Shown here piece by piece: positions 32,340-44,499 of a stretch of DNA of 64,000 nucleotides. A model generated the notes under the pieces. That model was not told where the DNA came from. It ran no database searches and was given only the letters and a program-made list of their open reading frames with translations. Location of the stretch: positions 3,224,001 through 3,288,000 of the forward strand of contig OX421964.1 in the NCBI GenBank assembly GCA_949128115.1. Direction: 5' to 3'. This DNA is from Anaspis maculata. Its lineage: Eukaryota > Arthropoda > Insecta > Coleoptera > Scraptiidae. Each line of letters opens with the position of its first letter. Position 1 is the first letter of the stretch. The position numbers and the translations under genes are program-made.

Positions 32340-35040
32340 CAGTTTCAAATTTTCAACCGGGAAATTTAGAAAAATTGTTGAAAAATGTTCCAAGAACCAG
32401 CTACCTCTTGTTTAAAAAAAAATGATGAAAATCGGTTCACGGGATAAAAAGTTGTAAAATTTGCAGTTTTTCCAGAGAGGAAAACTCGGCAATCGTTTTT
32501 CCGATTTCAAAAATTTCCCCTGTCAAAATGACTCAATTTCTTTTCCAACTTGCATTCGCAGCATGTCTGCACCAACGTTAATATTTCGTGGGGCCCGGCC
32601 CGTCGGATGTAGGGCATTTTTTTTAGATTCACGGAATGTGCAAATTTCATTTTGGAAAAATTACCGACGGAAAACCGGAACCGTTACGATTATGAAAATG
32701 GGTCTACGCGACGCCCAATCCAATCTGCTTTCGGTATCAGTTGGAATTTTTCAAATAAGGTCGATCCCCAAGCAGGAATGAATTTTTGAGTGGAGTAGGT
32801 ACTGCATCAGAAGCGAGTCGTCCTGGCCATATCACAGGCGACAGGCCCTCTCAGGTGTCAACGGCCAGAGGTGAATGGTGTACAATTATTTTTTCCAGTC
32901 TTGGCGGCCGTGGTTGTCTGATGTCGACCAAATTTTAACCAAACGTTCCGCCCGTCAGATACTACCCACGTACCAAATTTTACCAAAATCCATCAAAGCG
33001 TTCCAAAGATGTGACAATAAAACATGTTTATTTAACTATGTTGTGGTACACCTGATTGGTGTTTCGAGGCCAAAAGCTTATTTTCACGTCTGGCTACTAT
33101 TTGACGCATATTCGCTTGCGTCATATAAGTTGTGTCGCAATCGCTTCAAAAACCTGGAAAAAAAGCGAGGGACAAGCCCATTTTTACCAGTTCTCCGGAT
33201 AAAAATTGTTTTTGTTTTCAAGTTGGATGCCTGATTTTTACCGGAGCTGTCTATGTTCCGTCAAGTCTCTGGTGGATATTCTTGCCGCAAACCATATTTG
33301 GTCGAAATCTGTTTGGTACTTCTTGAGTTATCGGGCGTCAAAGTTTTTTCTTTGACAGCTTGTAACTTTTGACAGATGACATATGTCATAACTGTCAGAT
33401 GTTCTGAATAGAGTCTCTTATGGTGGCTTTACAAAACTTCGTATGTCGCCGGTGACAGTGTCGCTGGCCAATAGGATTCGATCTGCCTGTACTCCCTTAC
33501 CTCTCTCCATAATATCCGCGACACGAGTTTCTGTCGTCGTGTCGTTCAAATTATTCAACTACAGTTGGTGTCGCCAGATTTTAACGAAGGAGTGGGGGAC
33601 TGTCGCCGGCGACATACGAAGGTCTGTGAAGCCGCCATCAAGGGCTTCAAAATGAGCTGTCAAAAATCAAAATCGTTGCATCAAAATCTTTTGCCACTTT
33701 TTGACAGTGACATTCCCCTTCGACAGATCACGGTGGAAAGCGTATTTTCTTCTTTCCCCCGGAAATTCGGCTGAAATCAGTTTGACGGTTTGGAAATAAA
33801 TCGAGGGACAAAAAAAACCTGACAAACTCACTAATATACAGACCGACCGACACGGAAAAATTTTACTTTTCATCAAATTCTTCAAAAAATGAAAAGTAAG
33901 GTAATCGCGAAAAAAAAAAAATAGTATCAGTTTTTTGGACTCTCCGTACTATGCTAAAAACGTTGAGATCTGTCAAAACAATTTTCGTGTCGGTCTGTCT
34001 GTTAGTGAGTTAGTGTGTGTGTTAGTATGTATGTCAGGTTTTTTTGGTCTCTTGATTTATTTCTAAACCGTCAGGCCCATTTCAGCCGAATTAGGTATGC
34101 GCGTATGGTCGGCGGTAGAAAGAAGAAAATAAGCTTTCCACCGTGATCTGTCAAAGGGAAATGTCACTGTCAAAAAGTGACAGAAGATTTCGATGCAAGA
34201 ATTTTTTTTTTGACAGTTCATTTTGAAGCCCTTGAGAGATTCTATTCAGAACATGTGACAGTTATGACATATCTGTCATCTGTCAAAAGTAACAAGCTAT
34301 CAGAAAAAAAACTTGACGCTCGATAACTCGAGAAGTACCGAACAGATTTCGACCAAATTAGGTTTACAGCAAGAGTACCCACCAGGGACTTCACAGATCA
34401 TGGGCAACTCCGATAAAAATCAGGCAACCAACTTGGAAAAAAAACAACAATTTTTTTTCCAGAAAACTGGTAAAAATGGGCTTGTCCCTTGCATTTTTTC
34501 GATTGCAATACAACTTTGTGAACATGCGTCAAATAGTAGCCAGACATAAAAGTGAGCTTTTGGCCACGAAACATCAATCAGGTGTACCACAACACAATTG
34601 AATAAAAATGTCCTTTTTATTTTCACATCTTTGGAACGCTTGGATAGATTTTTAAGAAATTTGGTATGTGGGTAGTATCTGACACGTGGAATGTTTGGTG
34701 GGAGTTTTGTTGACATCAGGCAATCACGGCCGCCAAAACTGAAAAAAATAATTGTCCACCATTCACCTCTGGCCGTTGTCACCTGAGAGGGCCCGTCGCG
34801 TCGCCTGTGATGTGGCCAGGACGACTCGCTTTTGATGCAGTACCCCACTCGAAAATTCATTGCTGATCGGGGATCGACTTTTTTTTGAGAAATTCCAACT
34901 GATATCGAAAGCAGATTGGATTGGGCGTCATGTGGACCTATTTTGAAAATCGAACCGGTTCCGGTTTTCCGACCGTAGTTTTTTCAAAATAAAATTTGCG
35001 CATTACGTGATTTTGAGAAAAAATGCAGTGCAAACTTCGA
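32340..35040. mobile_element. Palindromic repeat family, truncated right arm
   Basis: 32615-33830 pairs, inverted, with 33950-35040; for example TTTCATTTTGGAAAAATTACC near 32648 against TTTTTTCAAAATAAAATTTGC near 34978, with a CTGACTTCA-free centre near 33890. The first 275 bp (32340-32615) have no partner in the right arm but do match another copy at 43070-43330, so the right arm is truncated at about 35040, where the R2-type LINE begins. Repeated TGACAGATGACA/TGTCATAACTGTCA motifs fill the central third. The frames on both strands mirror one another. No protein identified. Confidence 0.75.
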
Positions 35041-36389
35041 CACGCGTGACGAGACCACCTTCCTGTACTCTTGCGGCAAGACAGGCCATGATAGCCAAAA
35101 ATATCCACTGATTCGCCACAAGAGTAACAGTTATGGGGTTCGCAAACAGGCTGTCCAATCCTCAAGCTTATAGCGATTCGAAAGGAAGAATCGTCGAGAA
35201 GCGTTCCCAGAGAAGATGATGGCAGGGTGTTGAGCCATGCACCAGACTCATTGTCTTGTGCCGCAAGAAGACGTGCTTTATTTCGCGGTCCTTGTGCTTC
35301 GTTTGGAATTTTTACAAAAGATTTTTGAAAAGTAGATCAAAATCTTTCTGGCTTTTTGGAACTGAAGAATTTTGAGGATCCTCGTTACTCAAAATACACC
35401 ACTCTAGCATTGCTTCGTCAAAAAACTTGTCAGATGGCTCAGAAATGTGATTTGGGAGAACAGAATTTAGAAACGGCACAATGCTGGAGAAGGAACCCAT
35501 GACAGCAGAGTAGCACAAAGTCGTTATGTCTCTTACGCCGATCCCACCAACTCTAACAGGCAGTGAAGATTGTTTCCATGACGTTTCATCAAATCTGCAG
35601 TTACAAATGGCTTCCAAAGTGTTTCCAATACAGGAATCATACTGCGCTAACAATTCAAGTTCCTTACAACAAGGGGCACAACGAAGTAGGTAAGTCATAT
35701 GTGGTTTGCCAAACGAGTGTTTTTAAAGAGAATAACCACACTGGGAGCTCAATTATCTCAACTTGTTGGCGAATAAGTGCAGTAGGTACTTTCAGCTTCG
35801 AAATTAAAGCTTCACTGATGTTGTGAACTGACGAAGGACAACCAAGGAGTATGATGAAATGACAACCAAAATTGTATGATCGTCTGACAGAACCGTGATT
35901 TCACACTTGCTTGTATTTAGAGAAAGACCAATTGTTTGAGAAACAGCAATAATTTGCCGAAGGTCTTCGAGAACGATGTCAACATCATCGGCTAAAATTC
36001 CATTGTCTAAATACCAACAAACAGTTCAATTTTGATTTCAAAAATGTAATTATAGTATGTAACGCAAGGCAGAATAAAACCGGCTCTAGAGGGTTACCTT
36101 GTTGTACACCTTTTTAAGATAAGTGTTTTTAATAATTTTGGGGAGGAATAAATCTGATTGACGAAATGGAAAGCTTCGGGAATGAACTCTTTGACTCTGG
36201 AAAGAACTGCATCTCTCGACACCATATTGAAAGCATTAGAAAGAACTATTTTCAGAACCACTTTCGTTGATAGGTGCGAGTGGGAAACAAATTTCCGAGC
36301 GGAATGGACCACAGCTTCAGCCCCAGATTTAGATCCGAAACCAAACTGAACTGGACGTAGAAAGTTCCCAGTTGGGTCCATTATACCAA

Positions 36390-36421
<32 letters not shown>

Positions 36422-37880
36422 TATTATACGGTTTCAGATGATCTTTGCAGCTAGTCTTCGGAGAGTACATCCTACAGCTATAGGTCTAATCCCACCGTCC
36501 TTCTTATTCAGTGCACGAAGGGAGGCTCCATTAAGGATTTGACTGATACTTTCAGGAACACGACCATTCAACATTATGTCAACAAGCGCGGACAGAGCGT
36601 GAAGTGCCTTTGTTGAAGCCATACCAAGCTCATCAATAGTGAGATCTTCCAAGTGCTGGGGAGTTGGAGCGTCAAGTCCCACTGCAGATCCTGGAAGGAA
36701 AAATCTTATTGCTCTATGCATCTCAGGTGGCGTCATTTCAGGAAAAACAATGTGTTCTGGGGATCCGGGAATTTCGATTTGTTTGAGCTGGAGGGTGTTT
36801 TTCTTGAAGTTGCAGGAAAGTAGCGTCATCAAATTTGACAAGAGAATCGTCTGAGCACAAAAGACGAATAGCTCCCCTTATGTTACCATCGGAGACTTTC
36901 GACTCCACTTTTTTCAAAGTTGATTTGGGCTTTCCTTTTTGATTTTTGCTGTTTTTCTTTTTTGGGAGTAAATGGATATTGACAAAGACATCTGGAAGTA
37001 CATCAGCATTTTGCTTCCACAAAGCAACGTTTTCTTAAACTGAAGCGATCAGAGATTTGGGATTCTTTTTTAACCTATTTGGAGTACGCAGTACCGCGAA
37101 GGGGAAAATAAATAACCTCAACCAGTTCGCTGGTGGATTATCTTTTGAAAAAGAGCTCAAAAGAGTTGCAAATTCATCGGCTATGGAGATACGAGCGCCT
37201 CTGGGGATCCTCTTCAGGACTGGGATGGAGTGTTTCAATGAAGAAAGTATTTCACAGATCACAGAGAGAATTTGAGTCTTCGTATGGTCCACTTTGAAGT
37301 CCAGTGCTTTCTGCTTTGGGGCCCCCAAAGCAGAAAGGGGGTCCCAGGGACATGTGAATTTTCAGCCCAGTTTGGTTCTTAAAATGACCGGAATTTTCGC
37401 AAATTTGACATTGAAAAAATGTCACGTCTGAAGTTTCTGAAACAGGAATTTCGGAAATCGATATTTTGTCGAAGCGCTTGTTGGGTGGGTTGAAAATAGG
37501 GTTGGGCTCTACATCAAGCTCTTGGTCGTTGTCTGATATTTATATTTGGGGCGAAAATATCTGCCCAGTCTCGAGCGAGCTCTGGTATTTCCAGCTGAGG
37601 TTGTTCCAGGTTGGGATGACACGCCGCTGCTGTCGTCTCGTAGCCGGTGGACTTTGCCGATATGAATATTCAACCCAGATGAATTCTTGAAGCTTTTGTC
37701 GCAGGAAGGGCAATTGTGGCAGCTTAAATCGTCTTCTTTTCTGGTTTTATCGCTACGGTTTGACAATGATTGCGACGTGGTTTCACACGCTTGATTTTTT
37801 CCCAAGTCAACATTATTCACTTGGGAATATCACTGATTACTACTCGCTTTCTATCGCTCTCGATCACTTCGAATTCAATA
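35041..37880 (-). pseudogene. R2-type non-LTR retrotransposon relic
   Basis: Minus-strand reading, 5' to 3'. First an N-terminal C2H2 finger, CPSCDKSFKNSSGLNIHIGK plus VH (37509-37820). Next an IPRGARISIADEFATLL helix region (about 37200), then VSDGNIRGAIRLLCSDDSLV (36738-37022). The reverse-transcriptase start follows, with GGIRPIAVGCTLRRLAAKII (36434-36841), then LRPVQFGFGSKSGAEA (36094-36381). The core has FSNAFN-type and YLDD-type motifs, and the thumb has SLPVRVGGIGVRDI (35312-35698). The 3' side ends in a Cys/His cluster, YSCGESVD with GYHGLSCRKS and a final RWSRH (35041-35165). The finger plus a CCHC-like motif ahead of a restriction-like endonuclease is the R2/NeSL-type plan. Catalytic positions are lost: LKIVLSNAFN replaces LKxDxxNAFN, and YLDN (36002-36013) replaces YLDD. 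The endonuclease is missing, cut at 35040. Several frameshifts. Confidence 0.82.
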
Positions 37881-37884
37881 CTAC

Positions 37885-40353
37885 CCCTGTTGTGAATGTC
37901 CCATAGAGAATATTTAAAAAGTGTACAGGGCCCAACAGGGCATGTGCATGCGACAAATACACATATAGAACCCTGTAGGGCCCTGTAGATGTTTCAAATA
38001 ATTGTTCTCATACAAACACCATAGGGCGTATATAAAGCCCCGATTAGTTCTACCGGGCTCTACAGTGGGCTATACAAAAGTTGGTGCTGACCCCCACAAG
38101 GCCCTGTACACTCACTACGGGTCTGTATGGTAAATGAACCAAATTGTGCTGATTTCCATAGAATCCTTTACACTTCCTATAGAGCCTAATGGTAGAAAAA
38201 CGCATAGGACCCTATGAAATTTCTATAGGTCAGGGACCCCATAAAAAATATACCCCATACCCGTTCGCTGTCCCATAAAGCCCTGTACACTCACTACGGG
38301 TCTGTATGGTAAATATATACCAAATCCGCTGATGCCCATAGAAACCTTTACACTTCCTATGGAGCTTAATGGTAGAAAATCAACATAGGACCCTATAAAT
38401 TTTTTATAGGTGAGGACCCGATCAAAATATTCCCCCACCCGGTCAGTTTGAAAAAACCGTTACAAATCCTCGCTGCATTATAAGTATCAACCAGTCAATT
38501 GACTGCGGTCAAATACCTCGCTCGGTCAATTGACTAAATTTTTCTTCTAATATATGAAAATTGATAATATCGGATTTATTCAGTTGAAATATTAAAAATT
38601 TATCTGATAAATGTAATTTTTTACTTATAGTAGGACTTAAGTAGGTTTACTTCTCACTTTTTCGAGTTTTTTTTATTCTTGTCTGTCTTCTTAATTGAAA
38701 TAGTGGATTTTTGTTTAATTTTTTTACTAGAAATAGTGGATAAAACTCCTATAAATTGCCAATCGAGTTGCCAATAAAACGTTGTTGCTCGAAATATAAA
38801 TTTTGATAATAAAATTAGGGTTGTACTATGAGTTAAGGCTTCATACGAGGCTTCATACACATAACACATGACGGGTACGTTTGTTCTTATCTGACCTATT
38901 TGACCGTCATTTGACTGGTCAATAGTCAAATTCGTATTTGACCGGTCAAAGTACAACTCTAATACCTCCTAATAGGATGTATGGTGGTATATTCATATGT
39001 CTGTAGTGGCCCCATTCATCCCTGTACACTTCCTATGAGACTGTATAGTGGCATATCTATCAAGTTGTATTGATCCTATACAGCCCTTTACAGTTTCCAT
39101 GGGGCTATATGGTGGAATATTCACATCTGCGCTGACCCCATCCACTCCTATAGACTTTCTATAGTGTTCTATAGTGACACCCATACAGCCCTGTACACTT
39201 CCTATAGAGCTGTATAGTGGCATGTCCATCTAGTTGTATTGACCCTATAAAAACCTTAACGGTTTCTATGGGGCTATATAGGTGGCATATTTAAGTCTGT
39301 GCTGGCCGCCATACAGCCCTATATACATCAATAACTTATAGAACAATAACAATAATCTTGGTATATCATGTAAAATAATTACCTCCCACATGCACAATTG
39401 TTGCTTCCCACCAATCTTCCTCGTCGCCGTACCTGACAAGGTACTTTTGAGTTGGATTTAATTTGGAAAATCAAACTTTCGAACGTTTTCGATTGGTACG
39501 ATGGGTCGGGCATTATACCTTTCTGATCTTGTCCTTTACAAATATCAAATATAACGTAAGATAAGCATGCGACGTAGACGCCAATTTTTGCCTGAAACAA
39601 AATTATTTACAATGAATACAGCTCCAGTAGGACAGTGAAAAAACTCGTACTTATCACAGAACTGAGATTATTGTGTCATAAAGGGCATCTCCAATTTTAC
39701 AGTGTCCAACTAGAATTCTTTAACAAACACTTGAACAGGCACAGCACAACTAACAATTCCAGGTTATCCAGGACTAAGTATTCTGGGCACAGACATGCAC
39801 GACACATCACATCACATATCACATAACATGTACCTACTGTGGTCTTTGGACTCTGGAGCACGCGAAAGCAAACGCCAAACCAAATTAATGACAGAAGAAA
39901 ACTAGTATCACAGCGTCCCTGGCGGTGGCGCCACTATAACCCAAGCCCCCCGAAATGACCACATAGAGCCCTATATAAAGAAATCTATAGGGAGTCTATA
40001 GGGGTAATACCGGCACAAAAATATCGTATTGTATAGGGCTGTATGGGATAATAATATCACCTAAAACTACCTGTAGAGCCCCGTACAAAGAAAGCTGAGG
40101 CAAATGTCCAAGTACCATAGAATCCCATAGGTAACCTAAGGCAGTCGAAATCTATAGGAGTACCCCCAGTGAAAAAATATCGCATTGTATAGGAACGTGT
40201 GGGTGAAAATACAATGTTGAAATTCACATACTGAGGCCGGTACATAGTTACACTCATGCCCATAGATACTGATCCAACGCATAGAACACCCATAAATACT
40301 CATAGGGAAATCTACCGGTCTGAAAGAGGCTCTATGGACCATTTATAACAGGG
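37885..40353. mobile_element. Element of CCCTATAG-rich modules
   Basis: The ends match inverted: CCCTGTTGTGAATGTCCCAT at the left against the reverse complement of ATGGACCATTTATAACAGGG at the right. The interior has direct modules: 38100-38265 repeats at 38281-38430 (CCCTGTACACTCACTACGGG), and two copies of a roughly 190-bp unit between 39000 and 39330 (GGGGCTATATGG). Inverted variants occur on the right side (40080-40340). A central AT-rich part has TTGACTGGTCAA-type motifs (38480-38950). No TSD was resolved and no transposase seen. The 70-100 codon frames are repeat translations. Confidence 0.65.
39383..39591 (-). other. Possible captured exon
   Basis: On the minus strand a 209-bp segment is bounded by a TTTTGTTTCAG acceptor and a GGAG/GTAATT donor. 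One frame is open through it. A different frame gives YLVRYGDEEDWWEATIVHVG, which looks like real protein (a Trp-rich beta-strand motif) but has a stop about 15 codons upstream. It may be a decayed host exon carried in the element. I do not recognise the gene with certainty. Confidence 0.35.
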
Positions 40354-41601
40354 CACTGCTTAATCTTTAGTAATCCTATAGAAATTCTACAAATGTCTAA
40401 ATAATATAACGTGCTTGATAATTTCACGGTTATTTTACAGTATTGATGTAATTTACAAATTGAAAAATTACAGTTTCACATCCGTGGCCCCGCATCAGTA
40501 CAAAATTGAATAATAATATGAGTTTGGATTTCAATTTTGTGGCACCAGATGCCAGTTTTCTTTTGGTAGGTGAATGAAGTATGTGGGTAAATGTTATGAA
40601 AATCGCGCTGTTATCATAGGACTAGATTTAATTATCTCTTGTCTCCCGGAGATCTCTTCATAATATAATAATACGCGCACTTATCATATCATTTCGTCTA
40701 TTTGTGTTATCTCCAACAACGCTATCGTTTTTGTGCCTGCATGATAACTACTGGGAGTAGTTTATTTGAACAAGCTTCCGCTGAATTGAGCGTAAACTAT
40801 TCCAATATAGGTAGAAAATGAGCCATGCGGAAATTCTGGATTGTAGATATATTACTGTGTATTAGTAGAGCTCCGAATCATCACAAAACTTTGTGAATTA
40901 AGCTTATTGTTTCCAATATAACCCTCCTGAGTTTGTTGTCTACAGGGTCGGGTAACAGTCAGCATAAAGTTAACTGCGCCTGAGAAGACTGATTTGATTA
41001 ATTCATAGCCACTTTTCCGAAACTAGTTTCGATTGAAAGTATAGCAACGAGGCAAATAAATAATAATGAGTAAATTAGGTGATTTGAAACTGTCGAAATT
41101 TCACATAACTCTCACGGATACACAGATCTTTACAAAATTTGATGATTACCGAAGGTCGTGAACGAGACGGTTTGAACTGAGAAAATTATTGAGATGCATG
41201 CTCTGCCTCTAGGTCATTTATTCCGGCAATCAGAAAGAGAACTTTGCCTCTTGCCTTGGAATCGAAAAAACTGGACACATAAAAAGGAAAATGCGCATAC
41301 ATAAAAAGATAATGTCCATCAAAATTCGATAGAGAACGATTTCGTTGAATACCGTACAATACAGTACAAATTAACTCTGCAGACTCATTACTTATTCGTA
41401 GACATATCAGTTTGACATATAAATAAATATGATGAGTCAGTATTTCAGTTATTATCTTATACAATAAAATATTTGAACTATACTTCACATGTCTACTTTA
41501 ATCCTACATTCAATCAAGCATAATTATACTCAATTATTTTTTTATCCATCTTTTTCAACAACGAATCGATTTTTAGCGTCTCGCTGGTTTCTGGTTACAA
41601 T
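40354..41601. other. Spacer, no gene seen
   Basis: AT-rich, not obviously repeated in this window. The minus-strand 100-codon frame at 41186-41488 has no recognisable domain. Confidence 0.5.
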
Positions 41602-41800
41602 CAGGGCTGGGCGGTATTTCAAATACGTATTCAAAATACATTTCAGTATTTTGTATTTTGTATTCAAATACACTTTATTGACAAGTATTTTCATTCTGCA
41701 TTTTGGTATGAGCTTGTACTTAGTTCAGGTGGGTAGCTAGTATTTCGTATTTCATATAGGTACAAAATACATTTTTCGGAAAACTATTTTGATTTTCCAA
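41602..41800. mobile_element. hAT-like terminus, second copy
   Basis: Begins CAGGGCTGGGCGGTATTTCA and continues with AAATAC/GTATTT repeats, like the copy at 24178. No matching right terminus was found. Confidence 0.5.
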
Positions 41801-41894
41801 ATGCAATTGTCTATGTTCGGGCTGCGATTGATTACTCCACCCCATTGCCCCTTTTTGAGTTTACACACAATATCTTACTTCACCTTTTCTAACT

Positions 41895-42115
41895 ATAAAT
41901 CAGAAAGCGTCAAGTGAAATTCAGAAAGCGTCAGATGTAATTCAAATTGGTCAGTTGTAATTCGGAAAGCGTCAGATGTAATTCAGATAGCGTCAGATGA
42001 AATTCAGTTTAGCCAATTGTAATTTAGATTGGTCAGTTGTAATTCAGAAAGCGTCATACGTAATTCAGATTGATCAATTGTAATTCAGAAAGCGTCAAAT
42101 GTAATTCAGAATCCT
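41895..42115. repeat. Minisatellite, about 19-bp unit
   Basis: About eleven copies of AGCGTCAGATGTAATTCAG with a recurring variant TTGGTCAGTTGTAATTCAG. The alternation suggests a 38-bp dimer in places. Confidence 0.88.
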
Positions 42116-43069
42116 CTTTTTCTTTCCTTTTCTTGGTTCATTACATCCAGCACATCATTGAAAATTTGCACAAATATCGATGGTAAATCAGATATGGGTC
42201 ACATTTTAATGCATTCTTGCATTGACTTCAACAAGACCCCGAATTTCAAAAGTTAGTCAATAAGGAAAAAAGTTATTATGGCTGGAACATTGAAAGTTGA
42301 TTGTTTGAGATCATATTTTGAGGAGAAAGGCAGAAATTGAAAAAAAAAAAAGTTTTGAGGCACAGGTAGGTACTTGGAGTGGCTTTCATGGATCAGTTGA
42401 AAAAATTCTCCAAAATGTTTTTGCGAGTTGGGAGCAGCTCAAATGTTTTGATTTCTGCACTAGTTGCCAGACCTACCTACCCAACCCACCTACCTTACGC
42501 GATGCCCTGTAAAAAAAATCTGTTGTGGGGCGACACAAAACTTTCCCGGCGGTATCCAGAGACGTCAGTAATGATTTTGATCGAAGTGTCCCTTCGGGAG
42601 GGGGCGATTCGATTTGGAAATTGATGAAAAAATTTTATTTAGTCGAGCGTTTAGCGAGCATCCTGCATCCATTGTTGAGCGGACAGAAAAAATGACAGGT
42701 TAGGTCAGTTTTCCAAGGTGATGAAATGATCCAAAAGGTAGAACTAGGTAGCTAACTGTTGTGATATCTCAAAAATACAATGCTGGTTCCTTATTGAAAT
42801 TCTTGTTCCTACTTTAGATATGATGATGAAATTACAAAAACTTGATTGAAAACTTTTACTGCATCTGTGTGTCAAATTTCAACTCTATATTTTCAATTTA
42901 GAGCTTGGGCAGACAAACCCAGACCCAATGTGCCACCTGAGGCCTTCCGATCAAAATCATCCACCCAAAGTCTAATCAGATCATTCCAGGCTGAACTTAG
43001 GCCTCCGTACCTTATTTCGATTTGATCGGATCAATAATTCGGTAATTTCGGTAATTCGGTTTTATATTT
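42116..43069. other. Spacer, no supported gene
   Basis: Short frames on the plus strand (42318-42624) lack domains. A phrase near 42245-42290 (AGTTAGTCAATAAGGAAAAA) resembles the interior of the CAGGG palindrome near 21395, so part of it may be a decayed copy of that family. Confidence 0.4.
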
Positions 43070-44028
43070 TCAGGAGGAAAATTTCCGGGAAATTGGAGAG
43101 AAATTATTGGAAAATGTTCAAGAACCAGTTATCTATTCTCTAAAAAAAACAATTCCAAGAAATCTGTTCACGGAATAAAAAGTCGGAAAATTTGCAGTTT
43201 TTCCAGAGAGGAAAACTCGGCAACTGTTGATCCGATTTCGAAAATTTTTCCTCCAAAAATTAGCTCAATCTTTTCTCCAACTTTTATTTACAGCATGTCT
43301 GCACCTAAAATTAATATTTCGTGGGGCCTACCGCATGTAGAAGTTTGCATTGCGTTTTTCTCAAATTCACGGAATGTGCAAATTTCATTTTGAAAAAATT
43401 ACAGTCGGAAAACCGAAACCCTGTCAACTCTGAAAATAGACCTGCACGACGCTCAATACAATCTACTTTCGATATCAGTTGAAATTTACAAAAAAAAAGT
43501 CGATCCCCGAGCAGGAATAAATTTTTGAGTGGAGTCCTGCTACAAAAGCGAGTCGTGCTGGTCGAAACACCGGCGAGAGCCCCTCCTGAGTGGCAACGGC
43601 CAGGAGATATTTCGAAAATTCATTACGCTCAACTGGAGAATGGTGGAAAACTGCAACTGCGTCCTCAATTTAACTCTTTTGTTGTGTTGCTTCCTGCCAA
43701 ATCTGGTTCCAATCCATCGGATGGATTTTGAATAATCAATTGGTAAAGTTTTGAACTTTAACATTTTTTATTATTTGACAGATGACAGATAGGGCAATGT
43801 TTCTAACTGTTCTCAATACAGTTTTTCAAGGGCTTTCAAATGACATATTGCAAGTTGAGTTCCGTGAGATATAGCTTCTGACATTTGATGATAGTGACAG
43901 TTGGGTTTGACAGATGACAGCCAAAAACTAATGGGCTCTTTTCAGGAAACAACCATGTTTGTATACCAAATATCAAGTCGATCCAGTCAACGTTACGGCA
44001 GTTATCGTGGAAGATCACAGACAGACAT
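43070..44028. mobile_element. Second copy of the 32340 palindromic family
   Basis: 43070-43600 aligns in direct orientation with 32340-32880 (shared TTTTTCCAGAGAGGAAAACTC and GCATGTCTGCACC). From 43600 to 44028 the sequence diverges but keeps TGACAGATGACAG motifs. It ends in an ACAGACAGACAT lead-in to the CA microsatellite. Only one arm is present here. Confidence 0.7.
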
Positions 44029-44050
44029 ACACACACACACACACACACAT
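44029..44050. repeat. CA microsatellite at the copy A boundary
   Basis: An (AC)n tract directly before the first base shared with copy B. The equivalent tract precedes copy B, so the duplication breakpoint lies in or next to it. Confidence 0.9.
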
Positions 44051-44254
44051 ACCCGCCGGTGTAGGTTTGTGGCAACCGTGCATCAAACCAAATTGTGGCA
44101 GCTTTGATGAAACCATGTAGGTTGGGTACCCCTTTGCGTTAGCAACCCGTAAAACTGACCCATTTGGTTATACACTCCATGGGGGCGGCGCAGCATGTCC
44201 CCGAATATTCGTGCATATAACAAACTAGTGGCGTCGCTGCCACAATTAGGTGTC

Positions 44255-44385
44255 AAGTTTTTGTGCATCCAAGACGCCAGAATTCGGTGTATAGTTTGTG
44301 CATCGAAGACGCCAAAATTCGGTGTATAGTTTGTGTATCGAAGACGTCAAAATTCGGTGTATAGTTTGTGTATCAAAGGTGTCTT
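44255..44385. repeat. 36-bp tandem repeat
   Basis: Four copies of a unit containing GACGCCAAAATTCGGTGTAT and AGTTTGTGTATC. The duplicate lies at 58049-58180 in copy B. Confidence 0.85.
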
Positions 44386-44499
44386 GTCTATAGTGTCTAA
44401 GTGATTATGTCGATATTTTTAACAATTTTCAAAGCGCGACAGTTTTGGATTGCTTTGGAAGATTTTGAATCTGTTTAGACTGGCCGATAGCCCCATTTA

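Noticed and set aside
43836..44107. Cysteine/valine-rich peptide near 44030
   Set aside because: It is a translation of the CA microsatellite.
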